64,000 bases of DNA from positions 4,898,001-4,962,000 of the forward strand of contig CAVNZM010000006.1 of NCBI GenBank assembly GCA_963693365.1. Reading direction: 5' to 3'. Each line of letters starts with the position of its first letter. Within the stretch, counting starts at the first letter, position 1. Below, in pieces: positions 32,435 to 51,127 of the stretch. Under the pieces are notes generated by a model. The model worked only from the letters and a program-made list of their open reading frames with translations, made no database searches and had not been told where the DNA came from. Source of the DNA: Amoebidium appalachense. Lineage: Eukaryota > Ichthyosporea. Made by a program: the position numbers and the translations under genes.

Positions 32435-34731
32435 TGATCTAAACTCCCGACACAACTGTTCATGTGCATACAGTACATAACCTGCTACAGCTACTAGTAG
32501 CACGGGAAATGAAACAAACTATCTGTTTCACGTGCAACACGACACGCGCAGGTACATAAAGAGAAACATTGGACTCCGGGAGGTATGCCACACGGTGATG
32601 CCGACGGTGGGCACTAACATGGGAAATTGTGCTGGTGAGTAACGTGAGTGCACAACTCGGCATATATTGATCAACAACAATGATCGGAAATTCCAGATAT
32701 CTCGTTTTTTCCGGCAAGAAAATAGGCACAGAAAACTATGATTCAGAAATTGTGTACATGCGTCATAACCGTAATTTTTTTCTTTTGACTGGATTTATTC
32801 GACGGAAAGATATGCAAGTATGCACCGTAATTGTTGTAGCCACCTTCTGTGATGATTCAATGAAAACGATTCAGACTTCAATTTGCAAATATTATATATC
32901 ATTTGAAAAGATAATCATTTAGCTAGTAGCTTTGTGAATATTTGAGGTCACCTGGGTTTGAGGAGATTAATGGAAATCGCGGGCCAATCACACGGCTGGC
33001 AGTGGCAGCCTGTTACAAGCCGATCCAGTTCCATCCCCATTCCCCACCCTGTCTCGTGGCGCACTTTTAAGCCTCAAATGCATTCACTAGCCGATAAAAG
33101 CAATGAACATGAATATAAATTTCATTTAAAATGCTATATTTTATGTGTTGTAGGTTATGCCGCATAAATATCATTACGAATAGTGCTGCTCAAGCTCTCC
33201 ATTGTGGTCTGTCGGAATTCACTGAAGAGACCTCAGTTAGGATGAGGAATTTGAAGTGGAATGCGGTTGTCTCGGCAGCGACACTGCCCTGTGAGCAGTG
33301 GCACTTCAGAGCACTTACGAGATTCAAAAATTCTGCATGTGCACTAAATCTAAAAAGAATACGGTTTTGGCATATATATGTTATAAACATTGTTAAAAGG
33401 TAGTTCTTGAATTTACATAACCGTTTTGAGCTTGTCTTCTGTGTAATGTATCTCCATGCAGCTACATCAAAAATGATCAGTCCACACAGATGACAGAGAG
33501 TCTACGGTAAATCACAAATCTGAACTCAAGCATCTTGAAGATGATTGGTGTATCGCGCACCTTGCATCAAATTCCGATCGGGCTGTGAAATTAAGGGGTG
33601 TTTAGCCACAGAATTGTCCATGAACCTCGAAAAATGTCGCTAATTTTTTAGGTTAGGTATACCAATTTTTAACCAGTGCTAATAACTACATCCAATACCA
33701 AAAAAAATACCCCACAAAACGTTGGTGGCCCTATTAGGGCCTTTAAGGCAGAGGAAAAGGTGCTAAAATGGCATCAGCCAGAGACCAGTTTCACACCCTG
33801 ATTCTCATGTTGCTGTTTAGTTTACATCCGTCGTCCAATCAGAGAGCGCGCTGGAACTCTCGGTGATGTGCATGCCCTGGGGCCACGGCCCTCTGTGTTA
33901 ACAACTTTCTCAACTCAAGCTACTCAAGTACAGCACAAAGTTTTGGTATGTATACTTTCTTGGTTATCACTGAATCATAAGCATGTCCATGTACGTCATC
34001 ATTAGGTCTGCCAGCCGCCAGAGTATGCATAGCTGAAGGCGTTCGTGCATTACTATTATTCCAAAGTCCAAGCAACACAGCACCACAAAGCTCCATCAGA
34101 ATATTTCTACGGATGCACTAACATGAGTTCATGTTTTCCTTTTTACCCATATCGCGGCGGCATATACTCGAAGGCTTTAGAGTTCTTTAGAAGAATATCC
34201 TCGCTCGATGCAAAGTTTTCCGTTTTTTTTTCCTCGTTATTTAGGCCCCGGGGCCCAGTTCTGCTGCTTGTACATATACTCCAATATAAACAACTTTGTG
34301 GTATCGTCTTTTTTTTTCCAACGTAATGATTTTTCATCACGATTGATCGTTCATCACCACCGGACTAACTCAACGGTCACGGAGGTGGGCGGGTTGGGTT
34401 AAGTAGAGCGTTAATGCTCGTAGGCTATTACCTATTACGTTCATGCGCACATCGACTTCTGGCACACACATACACACACACACACACAGGCACACAGGCA
34501 CACAGGCACACACACGTACACGCACACGTGCACCCATTGCCACATATATATGTCATGTAAGCACGGGGACGCACATAGACACGCGCTAGATGAGCAGCAG
34601 TTATGTTTGAAATAAATTATTTAGGTGATGATGACAACACACTATGCCCACTAATGACACTGTCCGCCTAAACCAATCGTCTCTCCTTTAAGTTTCTTGC
34701 ATTGCCCTCCATTCCCATCTTTAAGATCATC

Positions 34732-35914
34732 ATGGCTGCCAACAGTGTGAAAAACAGTTCTTTTCTTCTTTTCCTTTCGACACTCGTTACTCTGTGCCCA
34801 AAGACTTGGGCAAGAGCGAAAACCCCCGGTTTTAGCTCAACGGTCAATACAGATGGCTGGGTGACACATGCAAACACACTATGCAGTAAATACAAGTGTT
34901 GTGGCGACCTCATACCCCAGGTTTACCCCGTGGACTCTACGGGGTTTTTGATCGAAAAATCTGATTTGCAACTCCCGAAACCAGCTAATGAGCGTGTTTA
35001 CAAGTACGTCGTGGCAACTCGAAGGTTTTGGGGTGAGGCCGTGAGTGTAAATGGGCGAGTGAAATACGAAATTGGATCGAGCAGAACCCGTATGGTGTTG
35101 TGGAACCCGAACATTCGTCCCGGAACGGAATTTTTTCAACGGGAACTCGTTAAGGGGATTCAGGTGGCTATTCCCTTCCTCCTCCCCCTCCTGCCTCCCT
35201 CTCCGGGCTCCCCACCACCACCCACCCAAACCAACTGTTAGCGACCATACAAAGACACTGACACACACAACACACACACACACCCACACAATTCACACTA
35301 CACACACACACATTGTCAAGCACCCTCACACAGAACACCACCACCATTACCATCACCTTTCCTTCTCTATGTAATCCCATGTTAAACTGAGTTATACTGC
35401 GGCACAGTGGCCCTGTTGGAGCCAACAATCAGTTCCCTTTTTTGCCTGTCCTAACATCTCCCCCCCCCCCCCCCCCCCCTTCCCCTTCTCTACAGCACAC
35501 GGTGTGCAACGAAACCATGTCCAGTGGGGCCTTTATCCCCTATGTTGCCGAGGTGGCGAATGTGGGCAGGGAGGGAATCGAGCGGCTTTTGTACGATCCA
35601 ACCATATTCGATTCCGATCCCGATCGGCCCGACCTGATCTTAATCGACAAATACGAAGCGGCCCCCTTGAAGCAGCAGGGGATTTTAGCGGATTTGCGGC
35701 CCCTGATCCAATCAAAACTGCTGGATAAATCTGCTCCATTTCTTGATATACTCCTGCAAAGGGCAACGGCACCCACCGTCTACCAATACTTCCAGGAGTC
35801 CCAGACGAGTTTTTTTGCCCTTCCCCTTGCTCTCTCGGTAAGAAGCCCCTATGACATTTAATCTCGTTCCTTACACAGTATGTAACCACACCCTGCTCTC
35901 CCCCTTTGAACAAG

Positions 35915-35965
<51 letters not shown>

Positions 35966-36478
35966 CGCGGTTCTCTTAACCCCTGGCACTTCGTACTCCA
36001 TGGCGCATTCAACTCCCCCCTCCCCCCCCCCCCTCCCCCCCCCCCCCCCCCCCCCCACACACACAGAGAGAGAGAGAGAGACAGACACGGCCACGCTTTT
36101 GGGATGGCAAACTCTCACACATAATTGTTAGCACACACCTCTCTTCACTCGACCCTTCCCCCTTCCCCCGTTCTCTTCTTGTAGGTAATGCTTTGGTTGC
36201 CGTTTGAGCCTTTTGCTTTTGACGCGGCTCCACTTTTACGCTTGCCTACCTATGATGCACTGGAAAGTTTCTCGATACCCCCCCCCCCCCCGCAAAAAAA
36301 AACAAAAAAAAAAACAAAAAAAAAACACTCTTAGGTAACTCGCTGTGTGTTTGTACTTCATAGTGTGCACTCCGGTCTCAACCCCAACAACAACAACAAC
36401 AACCCCTCCCCCCCCCCCCCCCCCCCCCCCTCCCCTCCCTCTTGCCTGCCCCAAAAAAGGGGAAAAGAAGCCCGGAAG

Positions 36479-36531
<53 letters not shown>

Positions 36532-37973
36532 CAACCACATCAAGTACAATAAGACGACGTTTGCCCGGCTAGGCATCCAGGCACCCGACTTCCCTCACTT
36601 CACGAGTGTTCATGAAACCGCCGGCATGTTCCAAAAGATGACCGAGTGGCCATACACGTGGGGGGATCTCGTTAATTGGACGAAAATCATCGCCGAAGAC
36701 GCCAAGGAAAACCGCGTCGAAGCCGCCGGATTGGATTACGACCCGGGATATATGAACGAGGAGAGAATTTTCCACGGGTTGGTGAGTTCGAGCTATGTGC
36801 AGACGTCGGCCGGCGAAAAACCCCATTTTCGCTGTGCTTTGAACACCCCCGAAATAATTTCGAGGCTGAATTCGACCCTTTTGCCGCTGATTTCGAGTGG
36901 CCTGATTGGACCCCGCACCCTGAAGACGATCTCGGGGGATCAGCTCTTTTCCGATTGGAAGAAGGCGTGGCCGGAACCGCCCCCCTCCGAGACCCCTAAA
37001 CCTGCCTTCTCGATATTCACGCTGCCCGATGACGTCGAGGGGAAGTTGTGGGGGATGCGATTTGCGAGTTTTGACACGCCTGGGGTCAGTGGGGACGATA
37101 TAGGGAGAATGTTCCCCCCTAGAGGGGCCGATGGGAGTTACCACATCAATATTCACGGTTTAAGCGTGGGTCGTACGCAGCGAAACACCACCCTGACCGT
37201 CAACACCCTTCTAAATTTCGTCGATCTGCGGCTCCCCTACCTTCTAAATATGGCGATGTCCTTGGATTCTTTACCATCAATGGTGTTTGAGAATTGTGCC
37301 GAACCCCCCTACTTTAACACTACCGAGTGGTGGGGGGCCCAATGCTCCATGAATTCCGCCGTCCGCGCCTTTAAGGAACTTTTCACGGCCCCCGAGCGTT
37401 ATTATTTCGTCCAAAGGGGGAACCATTGGCGAAGTTTGCTCTTTTCGCTCGCGGCCATGAACGCAAGTGTCGATGAAGCCGTCCAATCAGCGTGCCTGGT
37501 TGTCGATCGGTTCTTTCTGCTACCATGCACGGTGGAGCGCGATCTAGTGATGACCGCCGGATCGTGCGATCCGATTACAAATAGCATTCAGGTAAGCCTT
37601 CCAGCGATAACCCCCCCCCCCCCCCCCCATTACCTTCGTGTGCGCACACACAAATACAGGCATACACACACACTCAAACACACATATCGCACTTGCAAAA
37701 ACGGGTACGCCTAACAAAGGGAGGAAACAAAATTTCTGTTCTTTGGGGAACCATATGCATAAACCATATACATATCACAAAGCCCAGTGTAACGAATCGG
37801 GTGTGTTTCCTTTTGTGTATATGTGTTTGCCCGCGTTTGTGGGGGGGGCAAAGGTGTGTGTGTGTGTGTGTTGGGGGGGGGGAGGGGGAGGGGGTTCGGC
37901 TGATTCTCTGTAGAGATAAGATGGGGGTAAGCAAGTACGGAATTTAGTAGGCTATGTTGCGGCACACACATCC

Positions 37974-38038
<65 letters not shown>

Positions 38039-39507
38039 GGAGAGAGGGAGGGATGTGGAAAGCTCAACATTGTTGCTAAACAATCGCATCCGTCCCCCCC
38101 CCCCCCCCCCCTCCCCCCCCTCCCCCCCCCCCCCCCTCCCCCCCCCCCCCCCCCCCCCTCCCCTCAACCACAGGTGACGTTTGCATGGAAAAGTTTTCCA
38201 AATTCGCAGCAAACCAATTCAGCCACTAACGGCGATATTGCGTGCTACATGGGTCCTAACACGACACTTCCCGCGCCGCAAACGTTATCATGCGGCTATG
38301 TTTCCCCGCAATCGCCCCTCGCCATCGGAATTTACTTCATGGAATCCCTGGGCATGATCGTGGTGATCGGCTGCCTAATATCCGTATTCGTATTGCGGAA
38401 AAACCCCCGCTTGGATTCCTTTGAACCCCCCCTTCTACTCGTCGTTCTTACGGGCTGCGGGATGGCCCTTGCGTCGACTATGCTCCTCCCCTCCCCGGGT
38501 TTGATTTGCCCTACCCTCACGTCCCTCTGGCTTTTTTCGATTGGAGCAACGATTTTGCTCTCTGCATTTATCATCCGAATGCTGCAAGTCGCACACATGT
38601 CACAGACGGCGTACATGCACGAGCATTCGTTGGACAGCATCCCTACGGTGAAATCGATACTCCCGTTGGAAAAATTCATGAAGAAACCCGTGTACCTTCT
38701 TCTGATTGGTGCAACCGTGGCCATTGACGTGATTCTATTAATCGTGGTTACGTTAACGGGCGGGGTGTCGTATGACTTGCGGCCAGTCACGGTGCGAGCG
38801 GTCGGCGCAATCCCCACAGATGCGGCGAGCTTCACCCTAGATGCCAAATTCCTGAGCGTAAATTTGGAACAGTCCCCCGTGCTGTTGGTACTGTGTGCAT
38901 GGCACGTCGTCCTCCTATTGGCTGCTGCGATAACGGGGGGCTCAACACAGGATTTACCGGCAGGCAGCGACGGGAATTGGGGATTTTGTTCCTTTTGTGC
39001 CTAAATTTGACCGTTTTGGTCGGGTGCATGGTCCCGTTTTTGCTCCTGTCGTCCAACCTGCCTATGAAAATGCTTGTTTTTTCGGGCACGGTTCTGTTTG
39101 CCGTAACTACGATAGTGGTGTGGTACTACCTTCCGCGTATCGTCATTTCGATCGATTCATCCCGCTTCCTCGGTCTCCGTAAATGGGCCATTGATCTTAT
39201 AGACCCCCGAAATTCAAACTCGAGCCCAACAAATGACTGTATATACCTAAGATCTGGAAATCACAATTATCGTGAACCCGCAGTTATTCGTAATGCCAGG
39301 TCTGATAGTCAAGCTATGGTTGTTGGTCTTAAACCCCGCCAGCCAAATTCATCTGAGGTTAGAAAGAGTTTGACTGAATTGCAAGATAGGAAAATTTTGG
39401 CAGCGGCGCGGGTTCAGAGGTTTAGGGAGAGTTTAGCGCAGATGGAAAAACGAGAGATTGACTTGAAGGGGTGGGCCGGTGTGACGGCCATAGGGGATGA
39501 GGAGTGA
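34732..39507 (+). CDS. Gene B: class C-like seven-helix receptor with solute-binding ectodomain, 4 exons, one apparent frameshift
   Basis: Exons 34732-35163, 35496-35837, 36530-37591 and 38174-39507 join in phase 0 and give about 1056 residues if one missing base is allowed for. A signal peptide (about 1-28) precedes an ectodomain with RPDLILIDKYEA, KYNKTTFARLG and WPYTWGDLVNW, spaced as in SBP type 1 proteins. All seven helices lie in the last exon (first at about 663-687); a charged tail ends with AIGDEE. The frame breaks just after helix 5, at a run of six G's (38935-38940), where gene C has seven. Downstream sequence continues as a full-length match in the next frame. It is either a real one-base deletion or an assembly error in a homopolymer. 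The exon 3 acceptor is the end of a (CA)n array. There are far fewer introns than in gene A. Confidence 0.82.
35988..36014 (+). repeat. Fragment of the C-tract-ended dispersed repeat
   Basis: Only the terminal part, TACTCCATGGCGCATTCAAC, is recognisable here, followed by C's. It lies in the intron between exons 2 and 3 of gene B, between two C-tracts. Confidence 0.5.
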
Positions 39508-39565
39508 GAGACACACACACACACATGCACATGCACACACACGCCGCACACGCAAATATGCACAT

Positions 39566-39630
<65 letters not shown>

Positions 39631-40612
39631 CAGACACGGGTACAGACACACACACCGTTTACAAGCACACGTATACACGTGACACAAACACTATTAGGCC
39701 GTAACCAATAATATCGGTTAACTAATAGTAGTAAAATGGGGGTACTGATACAACTGGCTTAGTAATATGAGTTGATTTCAGTTTTTCTTTTATTTTTTGG
39801 TTGTAACATATCGATCAATGCATGTGAGCATGTAGGTTAACTTGTATTTTATAATCCAATTGCAATATCAAAATTAATACGTACCATGAGCTAGATACCA
39901 CTTGTTTTTTGCTGGTTATGCAAAGATAAAACTGTAAGCTGAGGCCGCTGAATGACTCAAAGAAGACCTTAAAGGCTCCCAGGGGGAAGGACCGAGGGGG
40001 GAGGCAAGGGCCCGTGGCCCGTCACACTGGCGGGGCCCCCGGGGGAGGGGGGGGGGGGGGGGGGGGGGACAAGACACGTATATGTGGGCAAAAACCGGGG
40101 CGGCTTTTAAATCAAAAACTTTTTCCTGGCGCCAAAGAATCGACGCAGATAGATTCCAATTAATAATATGACAATATGTCGAATTAAGAAATTAAAAATC
40201 TTAAGTATTTAAGTTATATGTCTGTCGACATAGAACGGTTACCTCATATGGCAGGATCTCAAGACATCACATGCAAGGTCTTTCGCCTATTTTAAATTTT
40301 ACTCATTAATAATATTAATGATTTTTTTTACTGAAAAAACTTTAAATTGCATCAACATGATGTTAAGAAACAAATGCATCGTGATAAAAATATTTACTTA
40401 CAGGCGGCATCCGACCCACCCACCAACATGTGTTTATAGGTGTGGAATTAAGCCTTACGTAATGCCATATTCTAGCAGTATCTTATGATACGTGTGTGCT
40501 TTCGAATGTGTGCAAGTGTGGTACGTGTGCGGCGCTCGTGTGCTACATGTGTGTGCGTCAGTGTGTGCGAGGCCAAACACTTCTAAAATTTACTAAAATT
40601 AATCAAATTCAT
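39508..40612. other. Spacer between convergent genes B and C, containing the duplication axis
   Basis: The 1.1 kb between the stop codons of B and C holds an interrupted CA array (39511-39626), a G-run (40048-40069) and AT-rich unique DNA with a small palindrome TCATTAATAATATTAATGA (about 40303-40321). No gene is recognised. It is the geometric centre of the proposed inverted duplication. Confidence 0.6.
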
Positions 40613-43246
40613 TCACTCATCGACCCCAATCGCCGTCTCATCCGCCCACCCCCTCAGTTTAAGCACCCTCATATCCGTCTTTAGCAATTGCTCCCTAACA
40701 CCGTTAACCCTTCCTTCTACCCGTTGTTTTCTATCGCAATACTCTACCCATCTCTTTCGAAGTTCATCTGTATTAAATCTTGCCCGGGGTGTGCCACTGC
40801 TATTATTAGTAACAGACACTATTTTATTGGCTATTTTTACGCCCAGAATCACCAGTAGAGTGTGACGAATCCCCCTCTTTTGCACCGGCCGAAGCTTTCT
40901 GAGGGGAGACCAAAAGATCAAGAGCCCACTTGCGAAGAAATTGCAACCGAGACACGTCGCTTGAAGCGACGATCCGTGGAAGAAAATACCACACGACTAT
41001 CGTACATACCGCAAAAAGAACGGTGCCTGAAAAAGCAAGCATTTTCATTGGTACGTTGGACGTGAGGAGCAAAAACGGGACCATGCACCCCACCAGAACA
41101 GCCAAATTTACGCACAAAAGAAACAAAAGCCCCAACTTGCGATGTTGGCAAGCGGTAAATCCGGTGTTGAGCCCCCCCGTAACCATTGCGGCCAATAGGA
41201 GTACACCGTGGCACATGCACAGCACCAATAGCGCGGGGGATTTCACGTAATCAATGTTGATGTGTTTTGCGTAAACGGTGAACGTTGCCGTATCCGTTGC
41301 GACCTCGCCTACCGCCCGCACAACGGTTGGCCGATCGTTAAACGCTACGCCGCCCGTTGCAGTAATACCGACCAATAGAACCACGTCGATCAAAACAAGC
41401 GAACCAATCAGAAGAAGGTAAGCGTGGGTGTTCATGATTCGTCGGAACGGAAAGGAAGGAGGACTCTGCTCGGATTCGGCCGCGGTGGGACGTAAACTCG
41501 TAATGGACCGCCGTCGGTGGATATGTTTTGCTTTCAAATCTCCGGCTGTCCGTCGCCGCTCGTATTCCTCTTGCGACATGTGTGCGACTTGTAGCATGCG
41601 GGTGATAAATCCAGAAATAACCATCGTATTTCCGATTGAAAACAGCCATAGGGACGTGAGGGTAGGACCAACAAACCCCGGGGAGGGCAGGAACATTATC
41701 GACCCGACGGCCATGCCGCACCCCGTAAGAATGACGATCAAAAGGGGGGGTTTATAGGACTCTAGGGGGGAACTATTTCGGTGTGTGATTACCAAAGTTA
41801 TACACACGATTACAAACGCTAGGCCCAGGATCCCAAATATGTAGATTACGATGGCGATCGACGATCGTGGGGAAGTGTAGCCGCAATTAATGCTTGCGGT
41901 TCAGGAAGAGACGTGCCGGGCCCGACGTAGCACGAAAAATCCCCCTCGCTTGATGCTGACAGTTGGGATTTTGGGAGTCTCTTCCACCCAAAAGCCACCT
42001 GTAGGGGGTTTGGGGGGTAACATGCCTTTCCAAATACCACTTTCCTTTAACCCCTCTCTCCCAAACCCAAACTCTTTCGGAACCACAGGGATAATAACAA
42101 AAACTCCCCCCGGCCAATCAAAAAGATGGAAGTTATCGGGAAGGAGGGAATTTCATTAGTGAAGAGGGAAGAACTGCTTTTGGGCACAATCCTGCATGGT
42201 GTTTGTAATCAGATCGCACGTTCCAGCGGTCATCACCAGATCGCGCACCACGGTGCATGGTACCAGAAAGAACCGATCGACAACCCGGCATGCCGATTGG
42301 ACGGCTTCATCGACACTTGAGTTCATGGCCACCAGGGAAAAGAGCAAATTTTGCCAATGGTTCCCCCTTTGGACGAAATAATACCGCTCGTGATACGTAA
42401 ATAGTTCTCGAAACGCACGTGCGGCAGCCGCCATGGTGCATTGGGTCCCCAACCAATCGGTGGTGTTAAAGAGGAGATGGTTGGGGCAAGATTTGAGCAC
42501 GAGTGGTGGGAGGGAGTCTAGGGACAGTGCCATATTTAGAAGGTAGGGAAGCCTCACATCTGCAAAATTTAGAAGCGTGTTGACAGTGAGGGAGGTGTTT
42601 CGCTGCGTGCGACCCGCACCTATCTCGTGCAGAGTGACATCAAAGCTCCCGATTTCCTTTTTAGGAGGTAACATTCTCCCTATATCGTCCCTATTGACCC
42701 CCGGGGTGTCCGCGCTGGAAAATCGCATCCCCCACGATTTCCTGTCAACATCATCGGGCAGCGTGTATTTCCTGAAGGCTGGTGTAAGGGGTTCAGACAG
42801 TGGGGTGCCTGGCCATGTTCTCTTCCAGCTTAAAGATTCGGTGTCCCCCGAGAGCGCTTCGAGCGTGCGGGGTCCAACCAACCCGCTTCGATTTGAAGGC
42901 AGGAGGGTTAAATTTATCACCGCGACCACATTGGGGGTGTTCAACGCACAGCGAAATTGCGCCTGTTCACCCGTGGATGTCTGCACATAACTGTCGCTGC
43001 CCGTGGAAAATTCGCTCTTCGTTCATATATCCCGGGTCGTAGTCCAATCCGGCGGCTTCGGCGCGGTGTTTTTTTGGCGTCTTCCGCGTGATTTTCGACC
43101 AACTAACGAGATCCCCCCACGTGTATGGCCACTCTTTCATCGATTTATAGTGTTCCACGAGGTCCCAATAGTCGCTGAATTGAGGGACGGCGGGTGCCTG
43201 GATGCCTAGCCGGGCAAACGTTGTCTTGTTGTACTTGATGTGGTTG

Positions 43247-43694
<448 letters not shown>

Positions 43695-44048
43695 GGGTGC
43701 CAATCAGACGGTGGGTGCTTCTGAGTAAGTGGGTGATTGTATGTTTCCCCACGGACATGCAAAAGATGCATGAAGAATAAAGCTGTTTGCCGGATTTCTG
43801 TAAAATAACGGATTTCTGTAAATCCCTTTCCCCTAAAAGCACTAGGATCGCCGTAACCAGAATTGCTCTTTCCCTCTTTTTTGCTTCCTATTTCAGGCGT
43901 GGTTTGTGAGTTGGTGTGGTTGTGCACCTTTGAGTGTAAGTGTGTGGGTGGGTAGTTAAAAACTGCGTGGTGGGTTTGGGTGGTTGGTGTTTCTATCTAA
44001 ATTTATATGGTATTATTTTGATATTATTTTTTTTGGGGTGGTGGTGGT

Positions 44049-44086
<38 letters not shown>

Positions 44087-44274
44087 TGATGAAAGCATGA
44101 GAGGGGGGCATGTTATGGAAGCCTTGCTAGCAGAGTATTAAATTACCCCTAAACCCCACAAAACCAAGAACGTAAAATACGGGGGGGGGGGGGGGGGGGG
44201 GGGGGGGAGGAAACAAGAAAACAAAAATGTTGTTCAAGCCGCAGTGAGCCATGCCATTTCTCCACACTGAGCCG

Positions 44275-44315
<41 letters not shown>

Positions 44316-44821
44316 GGGGGGAGGGGAGGAGGGGGGGGGGGGGGGGGTTCTGTACCGATAGAGCAAGAGGAAGCGCGAGAAAGCTCGTTTGTGACTCCTG
44401 AAAGTATTGGTAGGTGATGGATGGTGAACCCCTCTCAAGCATATCTCTAAGAAATGGGGCTAATGATTTCAGATCATTCAATTTTGATTGGATGAAGGCC
44501 CGCAAATCTGCCAATATCCTCCGAAGCTTTAAGGGGAGGGCTTCGTATTTGTTGATTAGCATCAGATCGGGGCGATCGGGATCGGAATCGAATATGGTCG
44601 GGTCGTACAAAAGCCGCTCGATTCCTTCTCTGCCCACATTCACTACCTCGGCAACATAGGGGATAAAGGTCCCTCTGGACATGGTTTCGTTGCACACCGT
44701 GTGCTGTGGGGGGGGGGGAGGGAGGGGGGGAAGGGGGGGGGGGGGGGGGGGGGGGGGAGGGGAGGGGGTGTTAAAGCGGTCAAAGAAGGAGGGAAGGAGG
44801 GAAGGGTAAGCGGGGAGGGGG

Positions 44822-45030
44822 TGTCACAGGAAATTTTTGCACCGGATATTTTTGCACTAGATCGTCTCCCTAGACTGTATAGAAAAAGGCTACGAAACAC
44901 AGATGAAGTTCTGTTCTGCTCAATTTTTCTGAGTACTTTTAGACCTGTTTATCGGTTATGTGTTTCTCTGTAGGATTTCAGCTCCATGCTGAATATTGTC
45001 ACAAAACCACTCCAGCTTCCAGTGAATAAA

Positions 45031-45078
<48 letters not shown>

Positions 45079-45300
45079 TAACGGGGTGGTTTAGAGGGAC
45101 AACAGCTGACTTTCTTTGGCTGCCCAAAAAATGCCTGAAACTTAACAAAACCAACTACTAGAAACGTGCTATTCATATTTGAGTGCTAGAATGACCAAAG
45201 GGCAAGTAAACACACAGTGCAAACCCGATGGACACGATAACTGAATTATTACATCAACCTCCAGTGCAAAAATTTCCCGGTCCAAAAGTTTCCTGTGACA
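44822..45300. mobile_element. MITE-like element with about 45-bp terminal inverted repeats, copy 2
   Basis: Begins TGTCACAGGAAATTTTTGCA and ends with the inverted complement (TTTCCTGTGACA at 45289-45300). It is 479 bp and non-coding. Its left half corresponds to the right half of the copy at 23240-23725, including a shared CTCCCTAGACTGTATA segment, so the two copies face opposite ways. It lies in the first intron of pseudogene C. Confidence 0.85.
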
Positions 45301-45489
45301 GGGGGGAAGGGAGGGATGGGTTCAGAATGCGATGGCACAATGTCATGCAACTGGAAGTTATATGATGAGTCCGGAGGATGAGGTGAAGATAAAAAAGACT
45401 TGTACGACGAAGAACAGGCCTGAAGGGTGCTCGTGTGGAGGGGATGGCTCCCCGCAAGAGCGTTAGTGTCACAGTATGCCATCGGGTCG

Positions 45490-46079
<590 letters not shown>

Positions 46080-46824
46080 ACACCTGTGTTTTCAAACTGT
46101 GCATGTCTGCGGGAACGTGCACGTGTAGGGTGGAGGGTTATGATAGTGGGTGAAGGGATGGAGTGGGTATATCACAGTACCTGAATTCCTCTAACCAGCT
46201 CCCGCTGAAAGTTGTCCGTACCCGGGCGGATCATTGGGTTCCATACTACTCCACGGGCCGAGTTTGGGGCAACGTCATAATTTACCCGTCTGTCCTCCAC
46301 ACATTAAAGAGAGTCATATCTTCTAACCCGCCACATCTCGCACCCATTCCACCTTACTCAAAGCCCTATCTCCCGTCCTTCCCCTCCTCCCTCCCAACCC
46401 TCGCACCACACCCTACCCACCGTCCTCCAACCACAGTGTTCTTTCTCCTACCTACCCCCCCCCCCCCCCCCCCCTTCCCTCTCCCTACCTCTTTCCCTTG
46501 GCTACTAACTGCCATATTCCAGAATCGACGAGACGCCACAACGTACTTGTAAACACCATCATTCGAGGGTTTTGGGGAGCTCAATTCGGATGTTTCCATT
46601 AAAGAACCCGTAGAATCCACCGCGTAAACCTGCGGGAGTAAGTCTTCGCAACATTTGAACGGGCTGCACAGTGTATCTGCGTGTGTTACCCAGTTGCCCT
46701 GATTGACTGTTGTGTTGAAATTGGGGTCGGGGTCTTGGGCCCACACTACCTGACACAGGATGACCAATAGAAAGATCCGGAAGGCTGTGAGTGCAGTGTG
46801 CACATGCACACTACGGACGGCCAC

Positions 46825-51127
<4,303 letters not shown>

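Noticed and set aside
36185-36300. An extra exon of gene B after the TTGTAG at about 36184
   Set aside because: Gene A and gene C align directly from exon 2 to the KYNKTTFAR exon with no room for extra residues, so this is intron sequence.
38893-39507. A separate small gene downstream of gene B
   Set aside because: Its translation continues the receptor (helices 6-7 and tail) exactly where the first frame stops, and gene C reads through the same region in one frame. It is the same exon after a one-base shift.
40613-40921. A separate small gene at the 3' end of gene C
   Set aside because: It encodes the receptor tail (ending AIGVDE, like the AIGDEE end of gene B). It is part of gene C after a frame break.
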